This document shows positions 32,398 to 41,099 of a stretch of DNA of 55,637 nt, one piece after another. Both the position numbers and the translations under genes were made by a program. The notes beneath the pieces were generated by a model. It did not search any database. It was not told where the DNA came from and saw only the letters and a list, made by a program, of their open reading frames with translations. The stretch is taken from the NCBI RefSeq assembly GCF_000308535.1, contig NZ_BAFW01000130.1, positions 1 through 55,637 on the forward strand, written 5' to 3'. Numbering within the stretch: position 1 is the first letter of the stretch; each line of letters begins with the position of its first letter. The DNA is from Nocardia cerradoensis NBRC 101014 (lineage in GTDB: Bacteria; Actinomycetota; Actinomycetes; Mycobacteriales; Mycobacteriaceae).

Positions 32398-34743
32398 TCA
32401 CAGACCGAGAGGCCTGGTTCCTACGACGTTCTTGGCGGCCAGTTCTCGTATTCGCTCGACGGAAAGACCCAAGTCCCTTTCGAGCACTTCCTGGTTGTGC
32501 TCTCCGACGGTGGGGGGCGCGATACGCGACCATCGGGGGATCCGGCCGAACCGGAAGGGTAATACGGGAATTGGCATCGTGCCTCTGGCTGGATGATGAA
32601 TGTCTTCGAAGTAGCTTCGCGCGGCAATCTGAGGATGCGCATGTACGAATCGCTGATCGACGACATGGGCAGCAGGAACGCCGAGCGCGATAAGATCCGC
32701 GACCGTCGCAGCGACATTGCGACCTGCTGTCCAGGCAGCCAGGTCGGCGTCCAGGCGGTCTCGGTGCCTCCAGCGGCCATCCGAGGTGGACAGCTCAGGA
32801 TCCGCCCACCCCGCAATGCCGGTGTAGCCGGCCAACGCGTGCCACTGATCGTCGGTAATCACCGACACCGCCAGCCATTGTTCTGTCCCCGCGCCGGCGT
32901 AGACACCTTGAGGGCCGTGGCCGCGACTGCGGTTTCCGTCCCGTTCGAGCAGCCTGCCGTTGGCCGTGAATTCCACAACTTGCTCGGCGGTCATGGTCAG
33001 CGCGGCTTCCACCAGCGGTGCCTCCACCAACAGCCCACTGCCATCGCGGGTTTGCCGGTACAGCGCGGCGAGCAACGCAAAAGCCGCGTTCGAGCCGCCC
33101 ATCGGATCGGCCGGACCGCTTGGGTTCATCGGCGGCCCATCGGGATAGCCTGTCCGCCAACACATTCCGGAGTACTGCTCCACCGTCTGCGCATAACCCA
33201 CCATGTCCCGCCGCGGTCCGGTGAGACCGAACGCCGGCATACGCAGCATCACCAGGCTCGGGTTGATTTCATGCACCGCAGCCCAGTCGAGCCCTACGTT
33301 CTCGAGAACCCGTGGCGCAAAGTTCTCCAGAAGTACATCGGCGTCAGCAATCAGGCGCTCGAACAGCTCCCGCCCTTCGGGCTGGCTGATGTCGAGGGTG
33401 ATGCCACGTTTGTTGTGATTGGCGCCGAGATAGACCCAGCTGTACTCCCACCAGTCCGGCCGACTCGTCGCAGAACCACCCAGCATTCTCGAACCGTCCA
33501 CCCGGCGCGTCGACTCGACCTTGATGACGTCCGCGCCGAGTGAGCCGAGCACTGTGCCGACCAAGGGACCGACCCACCAGTTGCTGAAGTCGACCACACG
33601 CAAGCCGCGCAACGGAAGATCGTCTTCCGTCGTTGCCGATGCTCGGCCGCGGTCTGGCTCACCCTCGAACCCGACATCGGCGGGGGCGCTCACGGGTTTC
33701 CCGACCCCTGGACGAATTCCGTTGAAAAGCATAGGAACTGCGGGCTGCCGAAAGCGGCTGGTGGCATCGTCGATATAGAAGTCCCGCGCACGCACGTGCT
33801 CGTCGCCGAGTATGGTCGCAGCGCTGTGGACGGGAGCGCACGGAATCCGAAATAGACTCGCAGTCTCGATGATCTCCGCGACCGTATGTTGCCGGGTCCA
33901 CGCGCGTACGGCTGCTGAGAACTCCGCGCCGCGTCGATAGCGGCCTTCCGGAGTCTTCATGTCCTCGTCGGCCAGCCAGTCCGGGCGGTCGATCAGTACG
34001 AGGAAGTCTTCGAGATTCTGCGCGGAGGCGAGGTTGAAGCCGACCCAGCCGTCTGCAGCAGGCTCCACCGACGGCAGCAACGGCCGACGCAGTGAGACCT
34101 GCTCCGGCCGCTCGCCCGCGATAGTGGCCCGGAGGTCACCGAACATCGTCGCGGCGTACGTCGTGGCCTCGAGCAGGGAAACGTCGACCAACTCACCCAC
34201 GCCACTGCGATCGAGCCCGGCCACTGCTCCCATTGCTGCGGTAGCTGCCAAAGACCCCGCCACCCACAATGTTTCGCTGCCCCCCAGTGCCACAGGATAG
34301 GAATGCGGATTACCGCGATTGCTGAGTGACCCCGCCTCGGCCTGGAGAGTGAATTCCGTCCACGGCCGTTCGGCCTCGGCCCAGGGGCCGGCGAGGCCCC
34401 AGGGTGTCACCGCCACGACGACCCGTGCTCGGGCAAGCCGCCTCAACTCCTCCAGGTCGGGCAGGCCCTCCGTCTCCAGTACGAGTACGTCGGCGGCCTC
34501 CACCAATTCCCGCCAGTGACGTGTCGATGAACATTTGCCCGCTGAAAGAAAGGAGAACAACGGCGACGGCTGGTCCGATCCGTTCGCGCTGCGCATCGGA
34601 TGACCATCAGCAGGCTCGGCGAGCAGCACCTCGGCACCAAGATCTGCGAACAACTTGCCCGCATAGGCACCTGCGATCGTTCGCGAGGACTCCACCACGC
34701 GCAGGCCGGAAAGCAAACGGGTATCGCCGGCAGAATTGCCCAT
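32398..34743 (-). CDS. Two-domain (fused) CaiB/BaiF CoA-transferase
   Basis: A 781-residue fusion of two complete class III CoA-transferase domains. Domain 1 spans about 1-345 (LLSGLRVVESSRTIAGAYAG). At its nucleophile position it reads SETLWVAGSLAATAAM, so the Asp is missing. Domain 2 spans about 378-781 (LRGLRVVDFSNWWVGPLVG) and has Asp546 in GPADPMGGSNAAF. One active half and one structural half is therefore expected, as in the coupled pair at 14823-17302. The ATG at 34743 is preferred over a TTG one codon earlier. It is the first gene of the long minus-strand operon, with an IclR-type palindrome 92 nt upstream. Confidence 0.85.
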   Translation of the reverse strand: MGNSAGDTRLLSGLRVVESSRTIAGAYAGKLFADLGAEVLLAEPADGHPMRSANGSDQPSPLFSFLSAGKCSSTRHWRELVEAADVLVLETEGLPDLEELRRLARARVVVAVTPWGLAGPWAEAERPWTEFTLQAEAGSLSNRGNPHSYPVALGGSETLWVAGSLAATAAMGAVAGLDRSGVGELVDVSLLEATTYAATMFGDLRATIAGERPEQVSLRRPLLPSVEPAADGWVGFNLASAQNLEDFLVLIDRPDWLADEDMKTPEGRYRRGAEFSAAVRAWTRQHTVAEIIETASLFRIPCAPVHSAATILGDEHVRARDFYIDDATSRFRQPAVPMLFNGIRPGVGKPVSAPADVGFEGEPDRGRASATTEDDLPLRGLRVVDFSNWWVGPLVGTVLGSLGADVIKVESTRRVDGSRMLGGSATSRPDWWEYSWVYLGANHNKRGITLDISQPEGRELFERLIADADVLLENFAPRVLENVGLDWAAVHEINPSLVMLRMPAFGLTGPRRDMVGYAQTVEQYSGMCWRTGYPDGPPMNPSGPADPMGGSNAAFALLAALYRQTRDGSGLLVEAPLVEAALTMTAEQVVEFTANGRLLERDGNRSRGHGPQGVYAGAGTEQWLAVSVITDDQWHALAGYTGIAGWADPELSTSDGRWRHRDRLDADLAAWTAGRNVAATVADLIALGVPAAHVVDQRFVHAHPQIAARSYFEDIHHPARGTMPIPVLPFRFGRIPRWSRIAPPTVGEHNQEVLERDLGLSVERIRELAAKNVVGTRPLGL

Positions 34744-34834
34744 CAACCTACCCTTCGAATATCGGAAACCACGTCGAGCCTGTCGGCCGCGGCGTCTTCA
34801 GAATATGCACTGACGCTCGCAGACAGCGGCGCTC

Positions 34835-34849
34835 TTCCACTGAATGGAA
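34835..34849. promoter_or_regulatory. IclR-type palindrome upstream of the 34.7-kb operon
   Basis: TTCCACTGAATGGAA has a perfect left arm and one mismatch in the right. Its distance to the start at 34743 (91 nt) is close to those of the sites at 45997 and 51177. Confidence 0.6.
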
Positions 34850-34993
34850 CGTGCGAGCTTCCCGGTCTCCTGCCGACGCATCAACAGTCATTTGCATGAC
34901 ACGGAAATCGGATGAGCCCGCATTTCAGCAGCGCCTCCTATCTTCTCCGGCGGCGGCCGCCCGACGGCGTCGGAGGAGATAGACCGGCAGCCC

Positions 34994-35239
34994 TCAGCGT
35001 AGTTCGAGGATGTTTTTCCTGCTGGCCGCCAATGCTCTCAGTCGTTGTTCCAACAACTTGATCGCATCGGGGTCGGAGTTCGGCTGAGACCGCTCGCGGT
35101 GGAGTTCAGCCTTCGTACTCGCTTCCTCCTGATTGAGACGCTGAACAGCCAATTCCCGAGTGAGCAGATCTTGCTCGGCCCAATCCGAAGAATGGATGTC
35201 TTGCCCCTCCATGTTATTCCGGGTATCGTCGCCGGGCAT
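34994..35239 (-). CDS. Small charged helical protein, unknown
   Basis: An 81-residue protein without recognisable family. From residue ~20 on it is strongly helical and rich in Glu, Arg, Leu and Gln (DLLTRELAVQRLNQEEASTK, then LLEQRLRALAASRKN), consistent with a helical hairpin or short coiled coil. ATG 35239 lies 4 nt after the stop of the upstream amidohydrolase gene, so translation is probably coupled; an ATG at 35212 is the alternative. It is the last gene of the kshA operon. Confidence 0.5.
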   Translation of the reverse strand: MPGDDTRNNMEGQDIHSSDWAEQDLLTRELAVQRLNQEEASTKAELHRERSQPNSDPDAIKLLEQRLRALAASRKNILELR

Positions 35240-35243
35240 CGGG

Positions 35244-36404
35244 TCAGGCCGCTTTCTCATCGAAGAAGTTGAAGAGCCGTCGCGCATTCGTTTCTACGAT
35301 TTGATGAACATCACCATCGGGGATTTCCGCGAACACATCGGACGCATATTTCCTGCTGTGCGGCCAGTACGAATCCGAATGCGGATAGTCACATTCCCAA
35401 GTAATGTTTCCGATTCCGATATCATGGCGCGCCTTGAGACCCGCCACATCGTCGATGAAACAGCCGTATATGTGCTTTCGGAACAAATCCGACGGACGCA
35501 CGTCCTTGACGACATTCTGGTACCACCGATGCCGGTCCCACGTTCCGTCGATCCGCTCGAGCAGGTAGGGCACCCAGCCCACACCGCCCTCCGACAGCGC
35601 TACCTTCAGCTTCGGGTGCCGGTGGAATACGGGCGAAAACAGCAGGTGCGCGGTCGCAGACATGGAGTTGGTTCCGTACAACGAGATGGTTACCGCGTAC
35701 GGTGCCTCCGGCGCGGTAGCCGGCGGCGAACCGGAGGAGCCGAAGTGCATGCACAGCGGCATGTCTGTTGCCTCGGCGGCATCGAACACACGTTCCCAGT
35801 GATCGGTATAGATGGACGGTAATCCGAGTGGGACGGTGTTCTCCGGGAAAGTGATGCCCTTGGCACCCTTCGCCGCCGTGCGGTGGATCTCCGCCACGCA
35901 CTGATCGACATCCCACAGCGGCAGGATGATCAGAGGTATGAACCGGTCCGGCGCAGTGGCACACCATTCGTCGAGGACGAAGTCGTTGTAAGCACGCACG
36001 CAGGCGAGCGCCAGCTCGTAGTCGCTACTTTCGGCGGTGAACAGCGCCCCGGCAAATCGTGGGAAGGACGGAAAATTCGCCGCGGCCCACACACCGTCCA
36101 GGTCCATATCGACCAGCCGGGCCTTCGGGTCGTAGCAACCCGGGATCATGTCCGCGTACCGGACGGGCTCGACCCCGTATTCCTCGGGGTTCTTTCCAGC
36201 TACGGCGTTGAGTCCGATCGCAGGAAAGCGCTTGTTCGAATAATGCCACACCTGGATCGGCGGGCCACCGGAGGAGGAGGGCTCATCGACGATCCTGGGA
36301 CCGAGTTCCAGATACTTGCCCGGTAGGCGATCGGTCCACACTTTCGGGTGCTCGATCAGATGATCATCAACCGATATGAGTTTCATCCAAGGTTGCAATG
36401 GCAT
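35244..36404 (-). CDS. ACMSD-type amidohydrolase (amidohydrolase 2 family)
   Basis: A 386-residue TIM-barrel hydrolase of the type common in mycobacterial catabolic clusters. Candidate metal and catalytic residues are Asp13 and His15 (SVDDHLIEH), His220 (PLCMHFGSSG), Glu272 (ALSEGGVGW) and Asp339 (WECDYPHSDS). Family members are decarboxylases, hydratases or C-C hydrolases; the substrate here is unknown. GGAGGT precedes the ATG at 36404, so the longer frame to 36491 is rejected. It lies 28 nt after an SDR gene in the kshA operon, which holds a second, more degenerate member at 37326. Confidence 0.8.
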   Translation of the reverse strand: MPLQPWMKLISVDDHLIEHPKVWTDRLPGKYLELGPRIVDEPSSSGGPPIQVWHYSNKRFPAIGLNAVAGKNPEEYGVEPVRYADMIPGCYDPKARLVDMDLDGVWAAANFPSFPRFAGALFTAESSDYELALACVRAYNDFVLDEWCATAPDRFIPLIILPLWDVDQCVAEIHRTAAKGAKGITFPENTVPLGLPSIYTDHWERVFDAAEATDMPLCMHFGSSGSPPATAPEAPYAVTISLYGTNSMSATAHLLFSPVFHRHPKLKVALSEGGVGWVPYLLERIDGTWDRHRWYQNVVKDVRPSDLFRKHIYGCFIDDVAGLKARHDIGIGNITWECDYPHSDSYWPHSRKYASDVFAEIPDGDVHQIVETNARRLFNFFDEKAA

Positions 36405-36432
36405 TCCGCCACCTCCGTCGTTTCCGGGGCCT

Positions 36433-37329
36433 TCAGAGGATTCTCGAGGTCTGGGTGTAAGGCACGCGCAATCTGGCCGAGTCGATCTCATTCGGTTGCC
36501 AGCCGGGCAATGTCGAGCGGCCGTCCAAGGTACGGACCGGGCGCTCGAGCTCCACCAAGAGCGACAGGTTGTAGGCGATTCGGCCGGTCAGCTTTTTCGG
36601 GTCTCCGGTGCAGAGCGCCAAGGCCGCCTCTGCGATGGTTTCCTCCGGCTCCGAGTTGTCCTTTCGAACCCCTGCCACGGTGAGCGCGTTATCGGTGGCA
36701 ACCTGATACTCAGGAGCCAGCGTGTTGACTGCGATATTGTCCTCGTAGAGTTCCATCGCCGCGCCGGTCGTGATCCTGTCGATGAACGCCTTCGTGCCTC
36801 CGTAGAGAACCGCGCCGTTCGTCGGGTTCTCCGCATAGGGCGGTCCGAGCCGCGGCCCAGCCTGCGACGAGGAGATGTTCAGAATCCAGCCGGCACCACG
36901 TTCGCGCATGCCCGGCACAGCGGCTGCGGCCAGATCCCATGCGGCCCAGACGTTGGTCTGCACTGCTTCGTGGAACGCTTCCCATGTCATATCGGGGAAC
37001 AACACATCGAAGTGCCGTGGCCCGGCTGCGTTGTTCACAACGATGTCCACCGGATGGCCGAACGCCTCTGTCGCCTGTGCGATGATGTCGCGCCGGTCGG
37101 TGCCCGGGGCCGTCAAATCGAACGGCAGCGCGACCGCCCGGCCGCCGTCGGCTTCGATCTGCGCGATCGTTTCCTCCAGAGAGCCCGCCAGAGCACCGTC
37201 CCCGGCTCGCAGAGAGCGTGACACCGCGGCGACCGCGATTCCGTCGGCGGCCAATCTTCGCGCGATCGCGCGGCCGATCCCCCGGCTCGCACCGGTGACG
37301 ACCGCGACATGCGGCGATTCTGTTGTCAT
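36433..37329 (-). CDS. Short-chain dehydrogenase/reductase
   Basis: A 298-residue SDR with TGASRGIG for cofactor binding, NNAAG, and a Ser/Tyr/Lys set (NISSSQAG, then LYGGTKAF). About 10 extra residues lie between the Ser and Tyr motifs. The C-terminal region (TLDGRSTLPGWQPNEIDS) is longer than in minimal SDRs. A hydroxy/keto interconversion on a bulky substrate is likely. ATG 37329 overlaps the stop of the upstream amidohydrolase gene (ATGA). Confidence 0.8.
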   Translation of the reverse strand: MTTESPHVAVVTGASRGIGRAIARRLAADGIAVAAVSRSLRAGDGALAGSLEETIAQIEADGGRAVALPFDLTAPGTDRRDIIAQATEAFGHPVDIVVNNAAGPRHFDVLFPDMTWEAFHEAVQTNVWAAWDLAAAAVPGMRERGAGWILNISSSQAGPRLGPPYAENPTNGAVLYGGTKAFIDRITTGAAMELYEDNIAVNTLAPEYQVATDNALTVAGVRKDNSEPEETIAEAALALCTGDPKKLTGRIAYNLSLLVELERPVRTLDGRSTLPGWQPNEIDSARLRVPYTQTSRIL

Positions 37330-38321
37330 CGAGTCAATCCCGTCAGTCGTCGGAAATTGCCGGCGGCAATGTTCACGCGTTCGTCATCTGTCAGAGGAAG
37401 TGTCATGAGCACCTCCAATTCGCGGTCGAGGCGTTCATGGCTCGATTGCGGCACGATCCCGGGCCGCGCACGGAACCACAGGTATTCGCTGATCACCCAA
37501 TTGCTGCCGAAGAGCACCCGGTCTGTACCGATAGCGCGGAGATGAGCCACCAGTTCCTCGGGTTCGATGTGGCCGTCGGCGACCTCGATGAGCCTCAGAC
37601 TGACGTCGGTGTGGACCCCGGGGAACGCCCGAGCCAGTTCCAGCACCTCGGCATCCGCGCCTTGGCCGAACTGCCGGTTGTGACCGAGGTGCGCGAAGAT
37701 CAGCTGGAGATTCGGAAACTCCTGCAGGGCCTTTGTGTAGTTGCGGGGATGGCCGGCCATGAATCCCGAAGCTTGGGTCAGAATCGGGATACCCTCGGAT
37801 GCGCAGTAGTCGAAAACCGGCCACATGCGCGGGTCGTCGCCTTCGGTGCCATGGTTCATCGGAACGTGTTTGACACCCAACGCGCCGCGGCGGCGCCCGT
37901 TTTCGATTTCGGCAAGCAATGTCTGTTCATCCATCAGCACCGGGTCGATACCGACGAAACAACTCAAGCGTTGGCTGGCCGCAACTTGGCCGAGCGCCCA
38001 CGTGTTGTTGTCCTGGATTCGACGAACGATCCTGTGGCGTAACAATTCCTCCTCGCGCCTGCGCTCGGAAGGATCATCCGGAAGAATATTCTGCCCCTGC
38101 CGCCAGTACACGCCCGACCAGGTGAACATGAGGATGTTCATGTGCGCTATGCCGGTGTCGGCCATCACCTTTTCGGCCTCGTCCGGAGTGCCGAAAAATC
38201 CGGGTCTGTCAGGCAATCCCATTGCCGCGCTGAACCGCAACAAGTTGCTGTACAAGTCGCAGCTGTGATGCGCGGTGCGCAGGATGTGATTGTGACAATC
38301 GATGATCTCGATGTCAGTCAC
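37326..38321 (-). CDS. ACMSD-type amidohydrolase homologue with altered active site
   Basis: A 331-residue amidohydrolase-2 relative. The N-terminal HxH is intact (DCHNHIL, His10 and His12), and His211 is present in IFAHLGHN. However, the later Asp of the usual GSDWP motif is Asn274 (LFGSNWVISEY), and a barrel His is replaced by Gln183 (LTQASG). Metal binding or catalysis may therefore differ from the family norm. The start is a GTG at 38321 behind GGAGGT; it overlaps the stop of the upstream SDR by 8 nt, and the downstream SDR overlaps its own stop. Confidence 0.75.
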   Translation of the reverse strand: MTDIEIIDCHNHILRTAHHSCDLYSNLLRFSAAMGLPDRPGFFGTPDEAEKVMADTGIAHMNILMFTWSGVYWRQGQNILPDDPSERRREEELLRHRIVRRIQDNNTWALGQVAASQRLSCFVGIDPVLMDEQTLLAEIENGRRRGALGVKHVPMNHGTEGDDPRMWPVFDYCASEGIPILTQASGFMAGHPRNYTKALQEFPNLQLIFAHLGHNRQFGQGADAEVLELARAFPGVHTDVSLRLIEVADGHIEPEELVAHLRAIGTDRVLFGSNWVISEYLWFRARPGIVPQSSHERLDRELEVLMTLPLTDDERVNIAAGNFRRLTGLTR

Positions 38322-39186
38322 GGCTGACCTCCAGCCCCCGCAATGCAGCGGGCTCCAGCGTTCCGACGGCAGGCCGGGCAGTTGTGTGGGTAATTCCACC
38401 GTCGGAGATCACGGCATGTCCAGTCATGTACGCCGACAGCTTCGACGCCAAGAACAGCGCCACACCGGCGGTCTCCTCTGCCAGTCCCAGGTGCTTCTGT
38501 GGCGTCGCCGCTGCCGCCTTTCGCAGAAACTCCGCCTGCTCCGGCCGACTGGAGGTGGGGGTCTCACGTCCGGCCCGATTGATGTTGTGTGTTCCGGGGA
38601 CGACGCAATTGATCCGAATATCATAGGGAGCCAACTCGAGGGCGACCGATTTCGTCAGATGAATAACCCCCGCGTTCGCAGCGCCGTAGTGCGCTACCGA
38701 CGGCGCTGCGACCAAGCCGCTGGTCGAGCCGAATGTCACGATGCTGCCTGCCATACCGTCCCTGATCATTGCCAGGGCCTCGGCCTGCACACACAGCATG
38801 GTCGACGTGAGGTTGAGTTCCACCGGACCGTTCCAGTCCTCGACGGTGAAGTCCAGGAACGACTTCGGAACCGCAGCACCCAGGCTGCCGACTCCGTTTA
38901 CCGCCACCGCGATCGGTCCGAGCCGCTGACGCGTCTGCTCGATCATGTCTTCGATATCGTCCCGGCGGCGGACGTCGGCATGCAGCCCGATCGCTCGGCG
39001 GCCGAGTGCCTGGATCTCCTCGACAGTCTGGGCGGTGAACTCGTCGGCGATATCGACGACCGCGACATCGGCACCCGCCTTCGCCAAAGCGAGAGCGGTA
39101 GCCTTCGGGATGCCGCCGGCCCCACCGGTCACGAGCGCGACCGCACCCGTGAGTCCGAACAGTTCCTCAGCGTGATTCGTTGTCAT
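38314..39186 (-). CDS. SDR-family protein lacking the catalytic Lys
   Basis: A 290-residue protein with the SDR fold, but two key positions are changed. The YxxxK motif reads HYGAANAG, so Tyr167 is followed by Asn171 instead of Lys. The cofactor motif reads TGGAGGIPK, with Pro27 in place of the last Gly of TGxxxGxG. Ser154 is retained. The codons (AAC for Asn171, CCG for Pro27) are unambiguous. The protein may bind cofactor weakly, use another base, or be non-enzymatic. The frame is intact and coupled to its neighbours, so it is unlikely to be a pseudogene. Confidence 0.75.
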   Translation of the reverse strand: MTTNHAEELFGLTGAVALVTGGAGGIPKATALALAKAGADVAVVDIADEFTAQTVEEIQALGRRAIGLHADVRRRDDIEDMIEQTRQRLGPIAVAVNGVGSLGAAVPKSFLDFTVEDWNGPVELNLTSTMLCVQAEALAMIRDGMAGSIVTFGSTSGLVAAPSVAHYGAANAGVIHLTKSVALELAPYDIRINCVVPGTHNINRAGRETPTSSRPEQAEFLRKAAAATPQKHLGLAEETAGVALFLASKLSAYMTGHAVISDGGITHTTARPAVGTLEPAALRGLEVSRD

Positions 39187-39202
39187 GTCGGAGCACTCTC
39201 GT

Positions 39203-40672
39203 TCAGCTCAGGTGGCGGGCAAGTTCGCGCCGCAGCAGTTTGCCCGTGGCGGTGTAAGGCAGTTCGGTACGGAACACGACATCGTCAGGGGTCCGCGAAG
39301 ACCGCACACGGGCCCGCACAAAGGCACGCAGATCCTCAGGATCGGGATCACTGCCCGCGACCGGCACGACCACCGCGACAATCCGTTCGCCCCACTCTTC
39401 ATCCGGTGCACCCAGGACGGCGACCTGGTCGACAGCCGGATGCTCGAGTAGCACATCCTCGACTTCGGCCGGGGCGATATTCTCGCCACCTCGGATGATG
39501 GTGTCGTCCGCACGCCCCTCGACGAACAAGTAGTTGTCCTCGTCCAGGCGCCCCCGGTCGCGGGTGGGAAACCAGCCATCGCTGTCGAGCACGGAGCCGA
39601 CACCCTGGTATTCCCCGGAAACCTGACCTCCCCGCACCCAAATCTCACCAGTCGTGTTGCGCGGCAGCGGCTCTCCCGCCTCATCTCGAACCTGGCATTC
39701 GACGCCTGGAACCATGCGCCCCACCGAGCCGAGGCGCTCCAGTGCGATCGGGTCTCCCTGCAGGGCGGCTCGATGATCCTCCGGGCCGAGCACCGCAATG
39801 GTCGAGCTTGTCTCGGTGAGTCCGTAGGCGTTGACGAAATCCGTGTTCGGGAAGGCTTTCAACGCGGCCCTCAACACTGTTTGCGGCATGCGCGCACCAC
39901 CGTAGGCCATCGACCGCAGACTCGGCGTATCTGCTTGTGCGCCATCGAGTTCCGCCACGATACGGGCGAGCATCGTCGGCACGACCATCGCGTGAGTCAC
40001 CTGATCCTCGCGGACCAGATGCAACCATGCGCCGGGATTGAAGTCGGGGAGGTAGGTCATCCGTCGTCCGGCGTACAGATTGCTCAACACCGAACCGACG
40101 CCGGCGATGTGGTACGGAGGCACACTGACCAGGACGGCGTCGGAGCCTTCGGCAGCACCGAATTCCACGGTCTCGAGCACATAACTGAGCAGGTGTGCGT
40201 GCCGGAGAACCACTCCCTTCGGCTTCGATGTCGTCCCGCTGGTGAACAACACCACCGCGGGATTTTCGTCGTCGACCGGAATCTGCTCCGTTGGTTCGGT
40301 CTGGAGGGCTCGGTCCAGCCAGTCCTCCGACAAGGCGTCCGCGGGCACGACCGCCGCATACGCGTGGTCGGCTACGACGAACGGATGGTCCAGCTCCGCC
40401 AGCAGTTCGCCGAGCTGGACTCCGGAAAGTCGGTAGTTCAGTGGTGTCAGCGGAATACCGGCTCGCGCGGCCGCGAAAATGAGTGCCGGTAGCACTGGGC
40501 CGTTCAATCCCACATAGGCGACGCTGCGGGCACCGGACTTCCGCAGCAACGCCGCTCCCCCATCGGCCGCCCGGGCGAGATCGGCGTAAGTGAGACCAGT
40601 GTCGCGACGCCCGAGCGCCACCCGGTCTCCGGCCGCCCCGGCAGCCATGTCCAGGATCAATTCAATTCCCAT
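39203..40672 (-). CDS. Acyl-CoA synthetase (AMP-forming ligase)
   Basis: A 489-residue ANL-superfamily ligase. The P-loop-like A3 motif is LFTSGTTSKPKGVVLRH, A5 is NAYGLTETSST, the Asp of the hinge region is in DGWFPTRDRGRL, and the C-terminal catalytic lysine is in ATGKLLRREL. It would activate a carboxylate by adenylation and CoA transfer, and it is the only ATP-dependent CoA ligase in the window, beside several CoA-transferases. GAAAGGAA precedes the ATG, which overlaps the DUF35 gene by 11 nt. Confidence 0.9.
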   Translation of the reverse strand: MGIELILDMAAGAAGDRVALGRRDTGLTYADLARAADGGAALLRKSGARSVAYVGLNGPVLPALIFAAARAGIPLTPLNYRLSGVQLGELLAELDHPFVVADHAYAAVVPADALSEDWLDRALQTEPTEQIPVDDENPAVVLFTSGTTSKPKGVVLRHAHLLSYVLETVEFGAAEGSDAVLVSVPPYHIAGVGSVLSNLYAGRRMTYLPDFNPGAWLHLVREDQVTHAMVVPTMLARIVAELDGAQADTPSLRSMAYGGARMPQTVLRAALKAFPNTDFVNAYGLTETSSTIAVLGPEDHRAALQGDPIALERLGSVGRMVPGVECQVRDEAGEPLPRNTTGEIWVRGGQVSGEYQGVGSVLDSDGWFPTRDRGRLDEDNYLFVEGRADDTIIRGGENIAPAEVEDVLLEHPAVDQVAVLGAPDEEWGERIVAVVVPVAGSDPDPEDLRAFVRARVRSSRTPDDVVFRTELPYTATGKLLRRELARHLS

Positions 40673-41099
40673 GATTTCCTTTCACCACCGGTTCGACGTA
40701 CGGCAGATGGACGCCCTCGCCGATGTCGTGGAAGCAGACTCGAACACGCATGCCGACATGCACATCCCCGAGGTCGCAGCCGATCACATTGGTCAGCATC
40801 GAAAAGCCCTCGTCGAAGGACACGATCACCACGACATACGGGGAGTCGAATTCGGGTGTCTGGGGTCGCCGGACCACGGTGTAGCTGTACACCTCGCCGG
40901 TTCCGCAGCTGAGCTGCCAGTCGAGGTCGTCACCCCCGCAGACGCGACAAATCCACGCCGGATCGAACTCGGCATGCCCACAGGTTCGGCAGCGCTGGTA
41001 GCGCAGTTCTCCGACGACACAGCCATCCCAGAACGGGCGCGAGACCGGCGTCGGATCCGGCCGTGGGATTCCCCCGCGCTGCGGTTGAAGTATCGTCAC
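40662..41099 (-). CDS. DUF35 OB-fold/zinc-ribbon partner of the thiolase-like aldolase
   Basis: A 145-residue protein. Its N-terminal zinc ribbon has Cys37, Cys40, Cys51 and Cys54 (RCRTCGH, WICRVCGG), followed by an OB-fold domain (VYSYTVVRRPQTPEF, VGMRVRVCFHD). Such proteins bind acyl-CoA substrates and form complexes with SCP2-type thiolases or with Ltp2-type steroid side-chain aldolases. The GTG start overlaps the stop of the thiolase-like gene (GTGA), consistent with a stoichiometric complex. GGGAG is 9 nt upstream. Confidence 0.85.
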   Translation of the reverse strand: MTILQPQRGGIPRPDPTPVSRPFWDGCVVGELRYQRCRTCGHAEFDPAWICRVCGGDDLDWQLSCGTGEVYSYTVVRRPQTPEFDSPYVVVIVSFDEGFSMLTNVIGCDLGDVHVGMRVRVCFHDIGEGVHLPYVEPVVKGNHGN

